From Oleidesulfovibrio alaskensis DSM 16109 (GTDB lineage: Bacteria; Desulfobacterota; Desulfovibrionia; Desulfovibrionales; Desulfovibrionaceae): a stretch of 64,000 bases of DNA. Position 1 is the first letter of the stretch. Each line of letters opens with the position of its first letter. Below the pieces are notes generated by a model. It was not told the origin of the DNA and searched no databases. It was given only the letters and a program-made list of their open reading frames with translations. The translations under genes and the position numbers were made by a program. Shown here piece by piece: positions 8,850 through 18,149 of the stretch. The stretch is taken from assembly GCF_000482745.1 (NCBI RefSeq), contig NZ_AXWQ01000004.1:482840-546839 (forward strand), read 5' to 3'.

Positions 8850-8956
8850 TATCGCCAGATATCGCCAGATATCTACACTGACATCTGCGCAGCATCTGTA
8901 CTGATATCTGCCCGAATATGCGCGGCTATCTGCACCGCTATCTGTACAGATGCGGC
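8850..8956. repeat. Short imperfect repeats (TATCGCCAGA and TATCTG motifs)
   Basis: Two exact adjacent copies of TATCGCCAGA (8850-8869) are followed by at least five spaced copies of ATCTG-type motifs up to about 8956. This looks like a decayed tandem array. No protein or RNA function is evident. Confidence 0.55.
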
Positions 8957-9190
8957 GCAGGTCTTTGCTGCGGTGCACGCACACCTGCCCCGCGCCTTCA
9001 CCGGAAAGATAATGACATGCGCCATCTGATGCCGCGCCGCACATCTGCGGAATCCCCGCCTTGCGGCAGACAGCAGCCTGCCTCATTGCCGCCGCAGGCT
9101 CTTTCCGGTACCCCGCAGCAGTGCTGCAGCCTTTTGCAGAGCTGAACTCTCCCCTTCCGGTCCCTTCTGCTCACCGTCAAATGCGCATAC

Positions 9191-9220
9191 AAAAAGGCCG
9201 CCCGCATGCGGACGGCCTGT
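9191..9220 (-). terminator. Terminator of the argFGH operon
   Basis: On the minus strand AGGCCGTC and GGGCGGCCT flank a short CGCATG centre and are followed by TTTTT, 30 bases past the argH stop. Confidence 0.88.
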
Positions 9221-9249
9221 CACATACATTAATGCAGCGCCGGAACTGC

Positions 9250-10632
9250 TCAGTTGGAAAGCCATTGCTGCAAAGCAGCCAGCTGAGCCGCCACCGATGC
9301 CGGTCCGGTGCCGCCGTGTGTGCAGCGGCGTTCCACAGCGGCACGGTAATCCAGCACGGCGAAGACATCTTCGCCGATCAGGTCCGATACCGAATGGAAT
9401 TCCTCAAGGGTAAGGTCTTCAAGCCCTTTGCCCCTGTCTTCTGCCAGCGCCACGGCATTGCCGGTGATATGGTGCGCGTCGCGGAAGGGCACTCCTTTAC
9501 CGACCAGATAATCGGCAAGTTCGGTGGCATTGAGAAAACCCGCCCGAAGCGCATTTTCCATGCGCCGCGTGTTGAAGCGCAGTGCTTCTACCATGCCGGC
9601 CATTATTTCCAGCGAAGCCGAAACCGTCCGGTCCGTGTCGATGAAAGGCTCTTTGTCTTCCTGCAGGTCACGGTTGTACGTCATGGGCAGCCCCTTGAGC
9701 GTGGTCAGCAGCGACATGAGCCCGCCGTAGACACGACCGGTCTTGCCGCGCATTATTTCCGCCACATCGGGATTCTTTTTCTGCGGCATGATGCTGGAAC
9801 CGGTGGCATAGGCATCAGGCAGAAATATGTACCCGAAGTTGGGATTGGCCCAGAGGATTATCTCTTCACACAGGCGCGACATATGCGCCATGATCAGCGA
9901 ACCGCAGAACTGTGCTTCCAGCGCGAAGTCCCTGTCGGAAACGGCATCCATGGAGTTGTTGAACACACCGTACATGTCCAGTTCGGCGGCAACGGACTGC
10001 GGATCAAGCGGATACGTCGTACCGGCCAGTGCCGCAGCCCCCAGCGGGCATATGCGCACACGCCGGTCGCAGCCTTCCAGCCGGTCGTAATCCCGCCGCA
10101 ACATCCATGCGTAGGCAAGCAGATGCTGGGCAAGACTGACAGGCTGAGCCGCCTGCAGATGCGTGCAACCGGGCAGCAGCGTGTCTTTGTGTTCATGCGC
10201 CTGAGCAGTCAGCGCGGCAATGACACCCCGTACCAGATTCTTCCATACGCGGATTCTGTCCGAAACAAACAGCCGGAAATCAAGGGCCACCTGATCGTTG
10301 CGGCTGCGGCCGGTATGCAGGCGTCTTCCGGCGTCGCCCACCAGTTCGGTAAGGCGGCTTTCAATGTTCATGTGCACGTCTTCCATCTCGGTACGCCACA
10401 CAAACTCACCGGATTCAATCTCTTTGCGTATCTGTTCCAGCCCTTCGGTTATACGTCCGGCATCCCCGGCGGAAATGACTCCCTGCCGCGCCAGCATACG
10501 GGCATGAGCCTTGGAACCGGCGATATCCTGAGCGTACAACGCGCGGTCGTACGAAACGGACTCGGTGTATTCCTCCACCAATCCGGCGGTGCGCTCACGA
10601 AAACGCCCGCCCCACAGCTTGCCCGCAGTCAT
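9250..10632 (-). CDS. argH: Argininosuccinate lyase
   Basis: ArgH splits argininosuccinate into arginine and fumarate, the last step of arginine synthesis. The 460-residue protein has the family length and signatures: KLWGGRF at the N-terminus, HTGRSRNDQ in the middle, and the fumarase/aspartase loop GSSIMPQKKNPD with the catalytic serine. The ATG has AGGAGA upstream and lies one base after the argG stop, so the two are translationally coupled. The gene is the last of argF-argG-argH and is followed by a terminator. Confidence 0.97.
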   Translation of the reverse strand: MTAGKLWGGRFRERTAGLVEEYTESVSYDRALYAQDIAGSKAHARMLARQGVISAGDAGRITEGLEQIRKEIESGEFVWRTEMEDVHMNIESRLTELVGDAGRRLHTGRSRNDQVALDFRLFVSDRIRVWKNLVRGVIAALTAQAHEHKDTLLPGCTHLQAAQPVSLAQHLLAYAWMLRRDYDRLEGCDRRVRICPLGAAALAGTTYPLDPQSVAAELDMYGVFNNSMDAVSDRDFALEAQFCGSLIMAHMSRLCEEIILWANPNFGYIFLPDAYATGSSIMPQKKNPDVAEIMRGKTGRVYGGLMSLLTTLKGLPMTYNRDLQEDKEPFIDTDRTVSASLEIMAGMVEALRFNTRRMENALRAGFLNATELADYLVGKGVPFRDAHHITGNAVALAEDRGKGLEDLTLEEFHSVSDLIGEDVFAVLDYRAAVERRCTHGGTGPASVAAQLAALQQWLSN

Positions 10633-10633
10633 G

Positions 10634-11836
10634 TCAGCTTCTCCTGCCGTAACCCTGAATGCGCAGACTGTTCAGGCGGATAAAGCCGGCGGCGTCTGCC
10701 TGATTGTAAACTTCATCTTCCTCAAAGGTCGCAAGATCCATACGGTACAGTGAATACGGCGACTTGCGGCCCACGGGCACGACATTGCCTTTATACAGCT
10801 TCACGCGCACTGTTCCGGTCACGTTTTCCTGTGTCTTGTCTACCAGAGCCTGCAGGGCTTCGCGCTCCGGCGAGTACCAGAAACCGTTGTACACGGCCGC
10901 GGCGTAGCGGGGTATCAGGCTGTCGCGCAGATGCAGGGCTTCACGGTCAAGGCATATGCCTTCGAGGTCGCGGTGTGCCGCATGCAGCACGGTGCCGCCG
11001 GGGGTTTCATACACACCGCGCGACTTCATGCCCACAAAACGGTTTTCCACCATGTCCAGACGTCCCACACCGTGCCTGCCGCCAAGTGTGTTCAGCGTTT
11101 TGATGATGGCGGCAGGCGACATGGCCTGACCGTTGATTGCCACGGCGTTGCCTTTTTCAAAATCGATGGTGATGTATTCCGGCTCGTCAGGAGCCTGCTC
11201 TACCGGTACTGCCATGATATAACTGCCCGGTCCCGGCTCGTTCCACGGGTCTTCCAGTTCGCCGCCTTCAAAGCTGCAGTGCAGCATGTTTCTGTCCATG
11301 CTGTACAGTTTGCGGTTACCGGCAGAAATAACGGGAATATCATTTTCTGCAGCAAAGTTGAGCAGGTCGGTACGGGAGCGGAAATCCCATTCGCGCCACG
11401 GAGCAATGACCTTGAGCGACGGGTCAAGTGCGGCGGAAGCCAGCTCGAACCGCACCTGATCGTTGCCTTTGCCGGTGGCACCGTGGGCCACTGCCTGTGC
11501 TCCTTCCGCGTGGGCTATTTCCACCAGACGGCGGGTAATGAGCGGACGGGCGATGGAAGTGCCCAGCAGATAGCGGCCTTCGTAAATGGCGCAGGCACGC
11601 ATCATGGGAAAAATGAAATCGCGGGCGAACTCTTCGCGCAGGTCTTCCACATAGGCTCTGGTGGCCCCTGTGCGCAGCGCTTTTTCATCCACGCCGTCCA
11701 GATCTTCCTCCTGCCCCAGATCGGCAGTCAGCGTCACCACTTCGCAATCATATGTCTTGGCAATCCACTTCAGGATGACCGACGTATCCAGCCCGCCGGA
11801 ATAGGCAAGCACAACCTTTTTGATTTCTTTACCCAT
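10634..11836 (-). CDS. argG: Argininosuccinate synthase
   Basis: ArgG joins citrulline and aspartate using ATP. The 400-residue protein shows the P-loop-like pyrophosphatase motif AYSGGLDTS at residues 10-18, the GATGKGNDQVRFE block, and YSMDRNMLHCS. GAGGATATATC precedes the ATG. argF lies 125 bases upstream on the same strand and argH begins directly after, giving an argF-argG-argH operon. No odd residues were seen. Confidence 0.97.
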   Translation of the reverse strand: MGKEIKKVVLAYSGGLDTSVILKWIAKTYDCEVVTLTADLGQEEDLDGVDEKALRTGATRAYVEDLREEFARDFIFPMMRACAIYEGRYLLGTSIARPLITRRLVEIAHAEGAQAVAHGATGKGNDQVRFELASAALDPSLKVIAPWREWDFRSRTDLLNFAAENDIPVISAGNRKLYSMDRNMLHCSFEGGELEDPWNEPGPGSYIMAVPVEQAPDEPEYITIDFEKGNAVAINGQAMSPAAIIKTLNTLGGRHGVGRLDMVENRFVGMKSRGVYETPGGTVLHAAHRDLEGICLDREALHLRDSLIPRYAAAVYNGFWYSPEREALQALVDKTQENVTGTVRVKLYKGNVVPVGRKSPYSLYRMDLATFEEDEVYNQADAAGFIRLNSLRIQGYGRRS

Positions 11837-11961
11837 GATATATCCTCAGCTCTTTTATTTCCCGCCGGACGCGCGAAGCGCCCTTACTGAAAACGGGGCG
11901 CCCCGCGCCCCGTGGTGGTACAACCGTCATCTGCGCAGCAACGGGCGGCGCAGGTTCAGCC

Positions 11962-12864
11962 CTAGCCTTCCATCACCCACTCGATAAGGGCTTTCTGCAT
12001 GTGCAGGCGGTTTTCCGCCTGATCCCAGACAATGGAAGCAGGGCTTTCAAAAACATCTTCCGTCACTTCTTCACCGCGGTGCGCGGGCAGACAGTGCATG
12101 AATCGGGCATCGGGCGCAGCCTTTGCCATCAGCGCGTCATCCACGCAGAAACCTGCAAATGCCTTTTCGCGCTTTTTCTGTTCTTCTTCCTGCCCCATGG
12201 AGGCCCATACATCGGTATTCACATAATGAGCGCCGTCCACGGCCATGGCAGGATCATGCGTGAGAAAAATTTTAGCACCGGCCTGCATGGCAAGCGCCAG
12301 CAGGTTTCTGTCGGGTTCGTAGCCTTCGGGGAATGCCATGAACAGCTCGAATTTGAAGAAAATCGCGGCTTCGATCCATGAGTTGGCCATGTTGTTGCCG
12401 TCACCCACCCATGCCACACGCACTTTTTCCAGATCAGGGGTGCGCTCGTATATGGTCAGCATGTCGCTCATCACCTGACAGGGGTGCCCTTCGTCCGTCA
12501 GCGCATTGATAACAGGAATGCTGCCGTATTCAACGAGTTCGTCTATTTTTTCCTGTCCGAATGTCCTTACGATCATCAGATCGTTGTATCTGGACAGAAC
12601 GCGGGCTGTATCACGCAGGGGTTCGGAACGGCCCAGCTGACTTTCGGCCGGAGTCATGAAAATGGTCTTGCCGCCCAGCTGATGCACGGCCGTTTCAAAA
12701 GACACGCGCGTGCGGGTAGATGCCTTTTCAAACAGCATGATGGCGCTTTTGCCTTGCAGCAGCGTGCTCCTGTGGCGGGAATCTTTCATTTCCTTGGCGC
12801 GGCGCAGTACGTCCCATGCCGCCTGATATCCGAGATCCCGAATTTGCGTAAAGTGCTTCGTCAT
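11962..12864 (-). CDS. argF: Ornithine carbamoyltransferase
   Basis: ArgF makes citrulline from ornithine and carbamoyl phosphate. The 300-residue length is normal. The carbamoyl-phosphate loop STRTR (about residues 49-53), the HPCQ motif, the ornithine loop around DGNNMANSW and the C-terminal HCLPAHRGEE are all intact. It is the first gene of the arginine operon. The short space before argG contains a GC-rich inverted repeat (GGGGCGCCCCGCGCCCC region) that could reduce or tune read-through. Confidence 0.97.
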   Translation of the reverse strand: MTKHFTQIRDLGYQAAWDVLRRAKEMKDSRHRSTLLQGKSAIMLFEKASTRTRVSFETAVHQLGGKTIFMTPAESQLGRSEPLRDTARVLSRYNDLMIVRTFGQEKIDELVEYGSIPVINALTDEGHPCQVMSDMLTIYERTPDLEKVRVAWVGDGNNMANSWIEAAIFFKFELFMAFPEGYEPDRNLLALAMQAGAKIFLTHDPAMAVDGAHYVNTDVWASMGQEEEQKKREKAFAGFCVDDALMAKAAPDARFMHCLPAHRGEEVTEDVFESPASIVWDQAENRLHMQKALIEWVMEG

Positions 12865-13048
12865 GGCCAGTTCCTTTGTATGAATACTGCTGCGTTCAGG
12901 TGTCAGCCCTCAGCCGAAGAGAAACATTTAGGGCCAAAACCAAGGATTTGTAAAGTAAAGTCCGCCCGTCTTTTGGCACAGGTTCCTCTTGCGCACTATT
13001 GCAATCTGTGTGAAGAGTTTTTTGTCGCAAAGTTCGGAGGTTTGACGC

Positions 13049-13426
13049 ATGGCGACCATACTTATCGCCGACGACGATCCGGTAACCCGGACCACGTTGT
13101 CCATAATGCTAGAGGACGAGGACCACGAGGTATACGAAGCTGCTGACAGCGCCGAAACGCTGGATCTGCTGGAAACAACCGAGCCTCATGTGGTTTTCAT
13201 GGACATGGTGCTGCCCGACTGCGAAGCCGGAGAAGGCATCACCAAAGTGCGCCGGGCCGCCCCGGCCGTAACCATCATCGCCATGACAGGCCAGCCCGAC
13301 ACGGCCAGATTTTCGGCCATGGCCCGTGATGCAGGATGCAAGGAGTGTCTTATCAAGCCCTTTGAAAAAAACAGGGTGCTTGCCCTGACCCGCAAGGTGC
13401 TTGCCGCACGCGGTCACAAAGTCTGA
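13049..13426 (+). CDS. Single-domain response regulator (CheY-like receiver)
   Basis: This 125-residue protein is a bare receiver domain. The acidic pocket DDD is at residues 9-11, the phosphorylation site is the Asp in VVFMDMVLPD (about residue 52), the switch Thr is in AMTG, and the conserved Lys is in LIKPFEK. There is no output domain, so it acts by protein contact or in a phosphorelay. A strong CGGAGG ribosome site is present. No histidine kinase is adjacent, so the partner is unknown. Confidence 0.93.
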   Translation: MATILIADDDPVTRTTLSIMLEDEDHEVYEAADSAETLDLLETTEPHVVFMDMVLPDCEAGEGITKVRRAAPAVTIIAMTGQPDTARFSAMARDAGCKECLIKPFEKNRVLALTRKVLAARGHKV

Positions 13427-13614
13427 CCGCACTCCACCGCAATCAGCTCTTGCCTTTTTGTCCTGTACCTGAGCGGCCTTGTCTGTTTCTGAAAGGCCGC
13501 CACGGTTTTTTGCGTCTTCAGCACAACAATGCCGCAAGAGTGCCGCAACAGTTTCATACATGAGCATTCCCTGTATTGACCTGTACAGTGAAGTATGCTC
13601 AAAGTCCGCCCATC

Positions 13615-14592
13615 ATGCATACCCAATTTTCCAGCACCCGTCGCGAAAACGCCTCGCGCCGCGATGTCAGCATACTCATTCCCGCTTACAAACCCGACTG
13701 GTTCGCCGAGTGTCTCGAAAGTGCGCTGGCCCAGACATGGCCTGTAAAAGAAATCATCATTTCCGATGACTGTCCCACCGACGACATACGGCAGATAGTC
13801 ACCCGCTACGAAGCTGACCCGCGCATACGCTACGCCCGCAATGCCGGTCCGAAAGGTCCGTGCGGCAACTATCTCAACCTTGCACGGCTCAGCGATGCGC
13901 GCTGGTTCAAATTTCTCGATGACGACGATGCGCTGCTGCCTGACGGGCTGGAGCGGCTCATGCATCATGCCAAGGGCAGAACTTCTGTCGTTACCGGTGC
14001 ATGCCAACTGGTGGATGCGCACGGCGACGCAGGCATGATGCCCGTAGATTCGCCCGAATCGGTAAACGGCCGCAGGCATTTTATCCGGTGCAGCCGCCGC
14101 CCGCCCGAAGGCCTGTTCTCGCGCATGCTTTTCCGGGCCGATGTGGTGCAGTCCGTTCTGGATGAAGACCTGCCGCAGTCGCTCATCAGTCTGGACGAAA
14201 TGCTGGGCCTCATCGCTGCATTTTACGGCGATCCGGCCTATGAACATGCTCCTGTATGCCGTTACCGGCTGTCGCCTGCAGGCTATTCTCGCCTGACCAC
14301 GCCGCAGGTGCTGCTGGACGACATGGCCTGTGTGACAGTGCCCTTCCGCATGGCGGCGGAACGCAAGTTTCTGCTGCCCAAAGAGCTGGGAGAATGGCGT
14401 ACCGGCATGTTGACGCAATACACGCGCCGCAGCCTGCACAAGTATCTCGACAGCGGCGATCTTGCCGGAATGAAAGAATTTCTGCGACTCATGCGCCAGC
14501 GCTTCGGCACCGGCGACACATTGCGCTGCTGCGCGGCTTCCGGCCTGTTGCGGGCTGCGGCCAGCCGTTTTCTGCTGCGCCGCAGCCGGTAA
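13615..14592 (+). CDS. Family 2 glycosyltransferase
   Basis: The roughly 325-residue protein begins with a GT-A Rossmann fold: VSILIPAYKPDWF, ALAQTWPVKEIIISDD, and a metal-binding DDDD in FKFLDDDDALLPDG (about residues 98-111). The C-terminal third is basic and helical. The acceptor and sugar are unknown. The ATG at 13615 is preferred. Upstream TTG codons would place the start in a promoter-like segment. The ribosome site is weak. The gene stands alone and is not part of a polysaccharide cluster in this window. Confidence 0.88.
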   Translation: MHTQFSSTRRENASRRDVSILIPAYKPDWFAECLESALAQTWPVKEIIISDDCPTDDIRQIVTRYEADPRIRYARNAGPKGPCGNYLNLARLSDARWFKFLDDDDALLPDGLERLMHHAKGRTSVVTGACQLVDAHGDAGMMPVDSPESVNGRRHFIRCSRRPPEGLFSRMLFRADVVQSVLDEDLPQSLISLDEMLGLIAAFYGDPAYEHAPVCRYRLSPAGYSRLTTPQVLLDDMACVTVPFRMAAERKFLLPKELGEWRTGMLTQYTRRSLHKYLDSGDLAGMKEFLRLMRQRFGTGDTLRCCAASGLLRAAASRFLLRRSR

Positions 14593-14995
14593 CCGCAGCG
14601 GACATTTCCCTTTGCGCGGACTGTGTCGGAACATCTGAATACACGGCAGGCAACGCGCAGGACGTACAGCACCGCCTGAGAAACAGCCGGTTTCATCTGG
14701 CCGTATCCGGTCCGCCGGAAATAGCCAGCCCGGAAAAAGTGCCCGCTGAGCGCAGACAACGGCGCGGACAACGGCGCGAACCACAAAGCCCCCTTTAGCC
14801 TGCAGGCCGCGCTTACCGGTCTGCAGCTTTTGCGCTATCGTCCGGCTTTTTTCAGCCTGCCCGGCGCCTGTGCAGCGCCTCCTTCATCCGGCTGCCGGTG
14901 TCTGCATGTCCGGAGTACCTGATTCCACGCCCCGCGGACATTCTGCACAGGGCATCCCTCTTGTCCGCAGCGCTGCCGCAGCGTATACAGCAGAC
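14593..14995. other. Intergenic region between glycosyltransferase and UPF0280 gene
   Basis: No convincing gene or terminator is found here. The frame of the following gene stays open upstream to about 14870 with ATG codons at 14906 and GTG alternatives, so part of this space could belong to it if the true start is further upstream. Confidence 0.5.
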
Positions 14996-15793
14996 ATGAC
15001 ATCTTTCGCTTCTTCCCACGCAATCCATTCAAGCCCGCTGCGGCACTACCGCCGCCAGCACGCTGCGCGTCAGAACCATGTTTCGTTTCAGGTAGTTGTT
15101 GATGAAAGCGATCTATGGATAACTGCCCCGTGCAATATGCACGACCTCGCTGCTGCCACGGTACGGCAGCTGCGCGGCAGCATACACGCATGGTCGGCCC
15201 TGCATCCGGAGTTTGCCCACAGTCTGACGCCCGTTGCGCCCGCTGCGGAAGCGCCGCCGGTGATCCGGCGCATGATCCGCGGAGCACAGGTGGCCGGTGT
15301 GGGGCCCATGGCCGCCGTGGCCGGCACCATAGCCCAGATGGTGGCCGAAACCCTGCACGCGGAACTGCGTACCCGCAACAGCGGCGGCACACCTGACAAC
15401 CATGACGTGCTGGTGGAAAACGGCGGGGATATATTCATGATCTCTGCGCAGGACCGCACGGTAGGCCTGCTGCCCGATCCTGCTTCATCGGCGGTTATCG
15501 GCTTTGCCGTTCCGGCAGAAGCCATGCCGCTGTCCGTCTGTTCTTCATCGGCCACCATAGGGCATTCGCTCAGTCTGGGCCACGGAGAACTGGCCAGTGT
15601 GGCTGCGGCTGATGCCGCCGTGGCCGACGCAGCCGCCACGGCATTCTGCAACATGCTGCGCACCGCAGACGATGTGCAGCGCGTCACCGCCCGTGCCGAA
15701 ACTCTGAAACAACACGGAGTGCGGGCGGTATTTGTCCAGTGCTGCGGCAAAATAGGCATATGGGGCGACCTTGAACTGACCGCCGTGGCATAA
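14996..15793 (+). CDS. UPF0280 family (ApbE-like) protein
   Basis: This protein of about 265 residues matches the UPF0280 family, related in fold to the FAD transferase ApbE. Visible signatures are the N-terminal HVSFQVVVDESDLWI, the glycine-rich GPMAAVAGTIAQ, and VENGGDIFM. The family's reaction is not established. The start is uncertain: the ATG at 14996 gives the usual family length but lacks a clear ribosome site. Alanine-rich helices near the C-terminus (about residues 195-225) are normal for the family in this group. Confidence 0.8.
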   Translation: MTSFASSHAIHSSPLRHYRRQHAARQNHVSFQVVVDESDLWITAPCNMHDLAAATVRQLRGSIHAWSALHPEFAHSLTPVAPAAEAPPVIRRMIRGAQVAGVGPMAAVAGTIAQMVAETLHAELRTRNSGGTPDNHDVLVENGGDIFMISAQDRTVGLLPDPASSAVIGFAVPAEAMPLSVCSSSATIGHSLSLGHGELASVAAADAAVADAAATAFCNMLRTADDVQRVTARAETLKQHGVRAVFVQCCGKIGIWGDLELTAVA

Positions 15794-15801
15794 ACACAAT
15801 A

Positions 15802-15827
15802 CGGCGCGCTCCTGCCGGAACGCGCCG
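15802..15827. terminator. GC-rich hairpin between convergent genes
   Basis: A CGGCGCG/CGCGCCG stem lies between the UPF0280 stop and the MerR-type gene, which face each other. There is no good T run on either side, so the terminator call is weak. Confidence 0.35.
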
Positions 15828-15870
15828 CACCGTTTGTGTGGCGGACAGCCGCCGGAATATGCAGACAGGC

Positions 15871-16815
15871 TCAGCCTTCCAGCCCGTCTTTGATGCTTTT
15901 GAAAAGAGCGAGAAGAAAATTATCCGGCACATCCTCACCGTCAATACACAGACTGCAGAGCTGGGTTACGGTGTTGCCGCTGGGGGTGGTGGTGCGCACC
16001 ACGCGCAGCTCGTGCCTGTGCTGCTGAGTACCCGCCGCATCCCGCGAATGGATGACAAGCAGCCACTGGCCATTGCTGTACTGCCATTCCATGCCCTGCA
16101 CTTTCTGCGAACCGGCGTTACGCTCAATAAGCTGTATCAGCATGGCCAGCGTAAAAGGCTTGCCCCTGCCGACCACACCGATATATTCGCCCCCGCGGTG
16201 TATGACCAGCGGTCTGCCCAGAAACGAAGCAGGCGGGCGCGGCGCGGCACCGCCGCTACGGCCCGAGGATGCCCCGCGGGCGGAACCTTCTGTCCGGTCT
16301 CCTGCCGCACGGTACGCACCGCCGGCGCGCAGAATTTCCATTTCCTGTTCCAGCCTGCGTATGGTCTCTTCATACCGCGCAGCCTGTTCGTCACGCTCAT
16401 GGCGCAGGGCTGACAGTTCGTCACGCAGTGCGCCTATCTCCTGCCGGAATCCCGCCTGTGCTTCAAGCAGGCCCGACATTTTTTCCAGCACTCCGGAAAG
16501 TTCCTGCACAAAACCTGCTGACGCGCCGTCAAACCCTGCCGCCCCTGCCCCCGACAGACCGGCATGGTGCACACCGGCGTAGCCGTCACGTTCCGAAAGA
16601 TGCGCCTCAATCTCTTCCGCCGACAGGTTACGCTCAAACATTTCCCTGATCTCCTTAAAAAGAGTAACGGCCTCGGGCGGATATTTTACTCTCCGCCCTT
16701 TTCCTCCGGCAGTGGGAATAAAACGGGCAAACCTGTCCTTGTAGTAGACAATGCTTGATGGCGGCACATCCAGACGGCGCCCGATTTCGCGCAAGCTCAA
16801 TAGTTCTCTGGCCAT
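15871..16815 (-). CDS. MerR-type transcriptional regulator with coiled coil and novel C-terminal domain
   Basis: The 314-residue protein starts with a MerR winged helix (LSLREIGRRLDVPPSSIVYY, with YPPEAVTLFKEI). A linker rich in Gly and Ala and a long coiled coil (about residues 105-170) follow, then a low-complexity Arg/Gly/Ser hinge and a C-terminal domain of about 110 residues (LGRPLVIHRGGEYIGVVG... to the end) that I do not recognise. It is longer than classical MerR sensors and lacks their metal cysteines. The upstream AT-rich region carries repeated TTGTTCA-type elements that could be its own operator. Role unknown. Confidence 0.75.
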   Translation of the reverse strand: MARELLSLREIGRRLDVPPSSIVYYKDRFARFIPTAGGKGRRVKYPPEAVTLFKEIREMFERNLSAEEIEAHLSERDGYAGVHHAGLSGAGAAGFDGASAGFVQELSGVLEKMSGLLEAQAGFRQEIGALRDELSALRHERDEQAARYEETIRRLEQEMEILRAGGAYRAAGDRTEGSARGASSGRSGGAAPRPPASFLGRPLVIHRGGEYIGVVGRGKPFTLAMLIQLIERNAGSQKVQGMEWQYSNGQWLLVIHSRDAAGTQQHRHELRVVRTTTPSGNTVTQLCSLCIDGEDVPDNFLLALFKSIKDGLEG

Positions 16816-16828
16816 GACTACTCAGATG

Positions 16829-16924
16829 TTGTTCATTAACTGATCACTTACTATAACCACATCATATATATGCCAGTCAAGGATTGTTCATAACTATCAT
16901 GTACTAAAAAACAACTGAACAACA
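16829..16924. promoter_or_regulatory. AT-rich divergent promoter region with repeated TTGTTCA elements
   Basis: Two direct copies, TTGTTCATTAACTGATCA at 16829 and TTGTTCATAACTATCA at 16884, and an inverted copy near 16913-16924 (GTTGTTCAGTTG on the minus strand) lie upstream of the MerR-type gene. The whole 16816-17095 gap is markedly richer in A+T than its surroundings. It probably contains promoters and operators for the MerR-type and TetR genes. Confidence 0.5.
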
Positions 16925-17095
16925 TTAAATATAAAAAATAATACTTCTAATATCATAGTGTTAAGTCGTATAAAACATCATATAAGCAACAATTGAACTA
17001 ACATTACGGCTATCATCCGCGGGGTCTGCCGACCACTGGAAAGTCATAGCAATTCCTGATAAAATATATTCACCGACACTAACAAAGGGATGTAC

Positions 17096-17725
17096 ATGGC
17101 TCGAAAAACCAAAGAAGAAGCTGAAAAAACCCGTCAGCTTCTGCTGGATTGCGCACTGACGGTATTCCTGCGCAAAGGTTACTCCGCAACTACTCTGAAC
17201 GACATTGCAGAAGAAGCAAACCTGACAAGGGGCGCTGTCTACTGGCATTTTAAAAATAAAGTAGACGTTTTTTCCGCCGTCATGGACAAAGCGTTCGACC
17301 CCATTTCAAGGCTGGTCCGCCATATTCTTGAGCGGGGCGGAGACCCCATGTTTGTGCTGACAGAAGTGCTGCAGCACTGGATGCTTAAGCTGGCAGTGGA
17401 CGACACCATGCAGAAGGCGCTGGAGCTGGTGATGACCAAAACCGAGCACAGCGAAGAACTGTCCGAACACCACGAAAGGGTCATCCGGCAGGATCATGAT
17501 TTCATACGTAATCTGGAAAGCGTCTTCCGGCGCGGCATAGCGGAGGGGCTGTTCCGCAGCGATCTTGATCCGGCAGTGTGTGCGGCCACCTTCATGGCAT
17601 TGTGTTCCGGTCTTGCCAGACTGAACATCAACCATCCCAGCGAACTGGACATGGCAAAGCACTGCACCATGGTTTCAGATATCTTTTTTTCCGGAGTCAA
17701 GGCGCCCTCCACCCGCTCCGAGTAA
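17096..17725 (+). CDS. TetR/AcrR-family repressor
   Basis: The roughly 209-residue protein starts ARKTKEEAEKTR, the classic AcrR/TtgR N-terminus. The helix-turn-helix is at about residues 25-50 (TLNDIAEEANLTRGAVYWHFK), followed by the all-helical ligand domain. Such repressors control multidrug efflux operons, but no RND pump lies next to it here, so the target is elsewhere or lost. I choose the ATG at 17096 because AAAGGGA is correctly spaced. The ATG at 17090 overlaps that site. Confidence 0.92.
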   Translation: MARKTKEEAEKTRQLLLDCALTVFLRKGYSATTLNDIAEEANLTRGAVYWHFKNKVDVFSAVMDKAFDPISRLVRHILERGGDPMFVLTEVLQHWMLKLAVDDTMQKALELVMTKTEHSEELSEHHERVIRQDHDFIRNLESVFRRGIAEGLFRSDLDPAVCAATFMALCSGLARLNINHPSELDMAKHCTMVSDIFFSGVKAPSTRSE

Positions 17726-17754
17726 TTTTGTACTGCCCTTCATTGCTGTCACTC

Positions 17755-17796
17755 AGGCGGTACGGTTTGCACGCAAGCCGTACCGCCTGTCTTTTT
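17755..17796 (+). terminator. Terminator of tetR
   Basis: An 11-bp stem (AGGCGGTACGG and its complement) with a 12-base loop is followed by GTCTTTTT, 30 bases after the stop. Confidence 0.9.
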
Positions 17797-18149
17797 CCGT
17801 TCCGCCGCACCGACCGGCGCCATACAGCGCACCGCCTTTACGGGCACCTCGCCGGTCCGCCGACGTGCCCCTGTCCATAAGCCGCCCTGCCGTGCCCCGC
17901 AGCACCACGACGGCCTTTCAGACACGTCCTCACTGCCTCATGGTGCATGCAGAAATCCGTACGCATTGCCGGAACACCCGATAAGGAAACGCATCCGGCA
18001 GCAGCGTCACCGCAAGCAGCTTTCCCGGCATGAAACAGGCCTGTACGCCTGAACGCCCATGGAAACACGCGACACCGGCACCGGCAATGACAACGGCCAC
18101 GCGGTCAAGCTTTTACATAAGGCCGGCAGTCAGAAAAAGCCGGACACGG

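Larger units (their letters stand above)
8745..9249. other. Intergenic region with short repeats, before the arg operon terminator
   Basis: I see no gene here. The region contains a degenerate short-repeat patch at 8850-8956 and the argH terminator at 9191-9220. Confidence 0.6.

Noticed and set aside
9061..10683. 540-codon plus-strand frame over argH
   Set aside because: argH is intact on the minus strand. The opposite frame has no ribosome site or recognisable domain.
12975..13000. Sigma-54 promoter before the CheY-like gene (TGGCAC ... TTGC)
   Set aside because: The GG and GC elements are 14 bases apart instead of 10, so the -24/-12 spacing is wrong.
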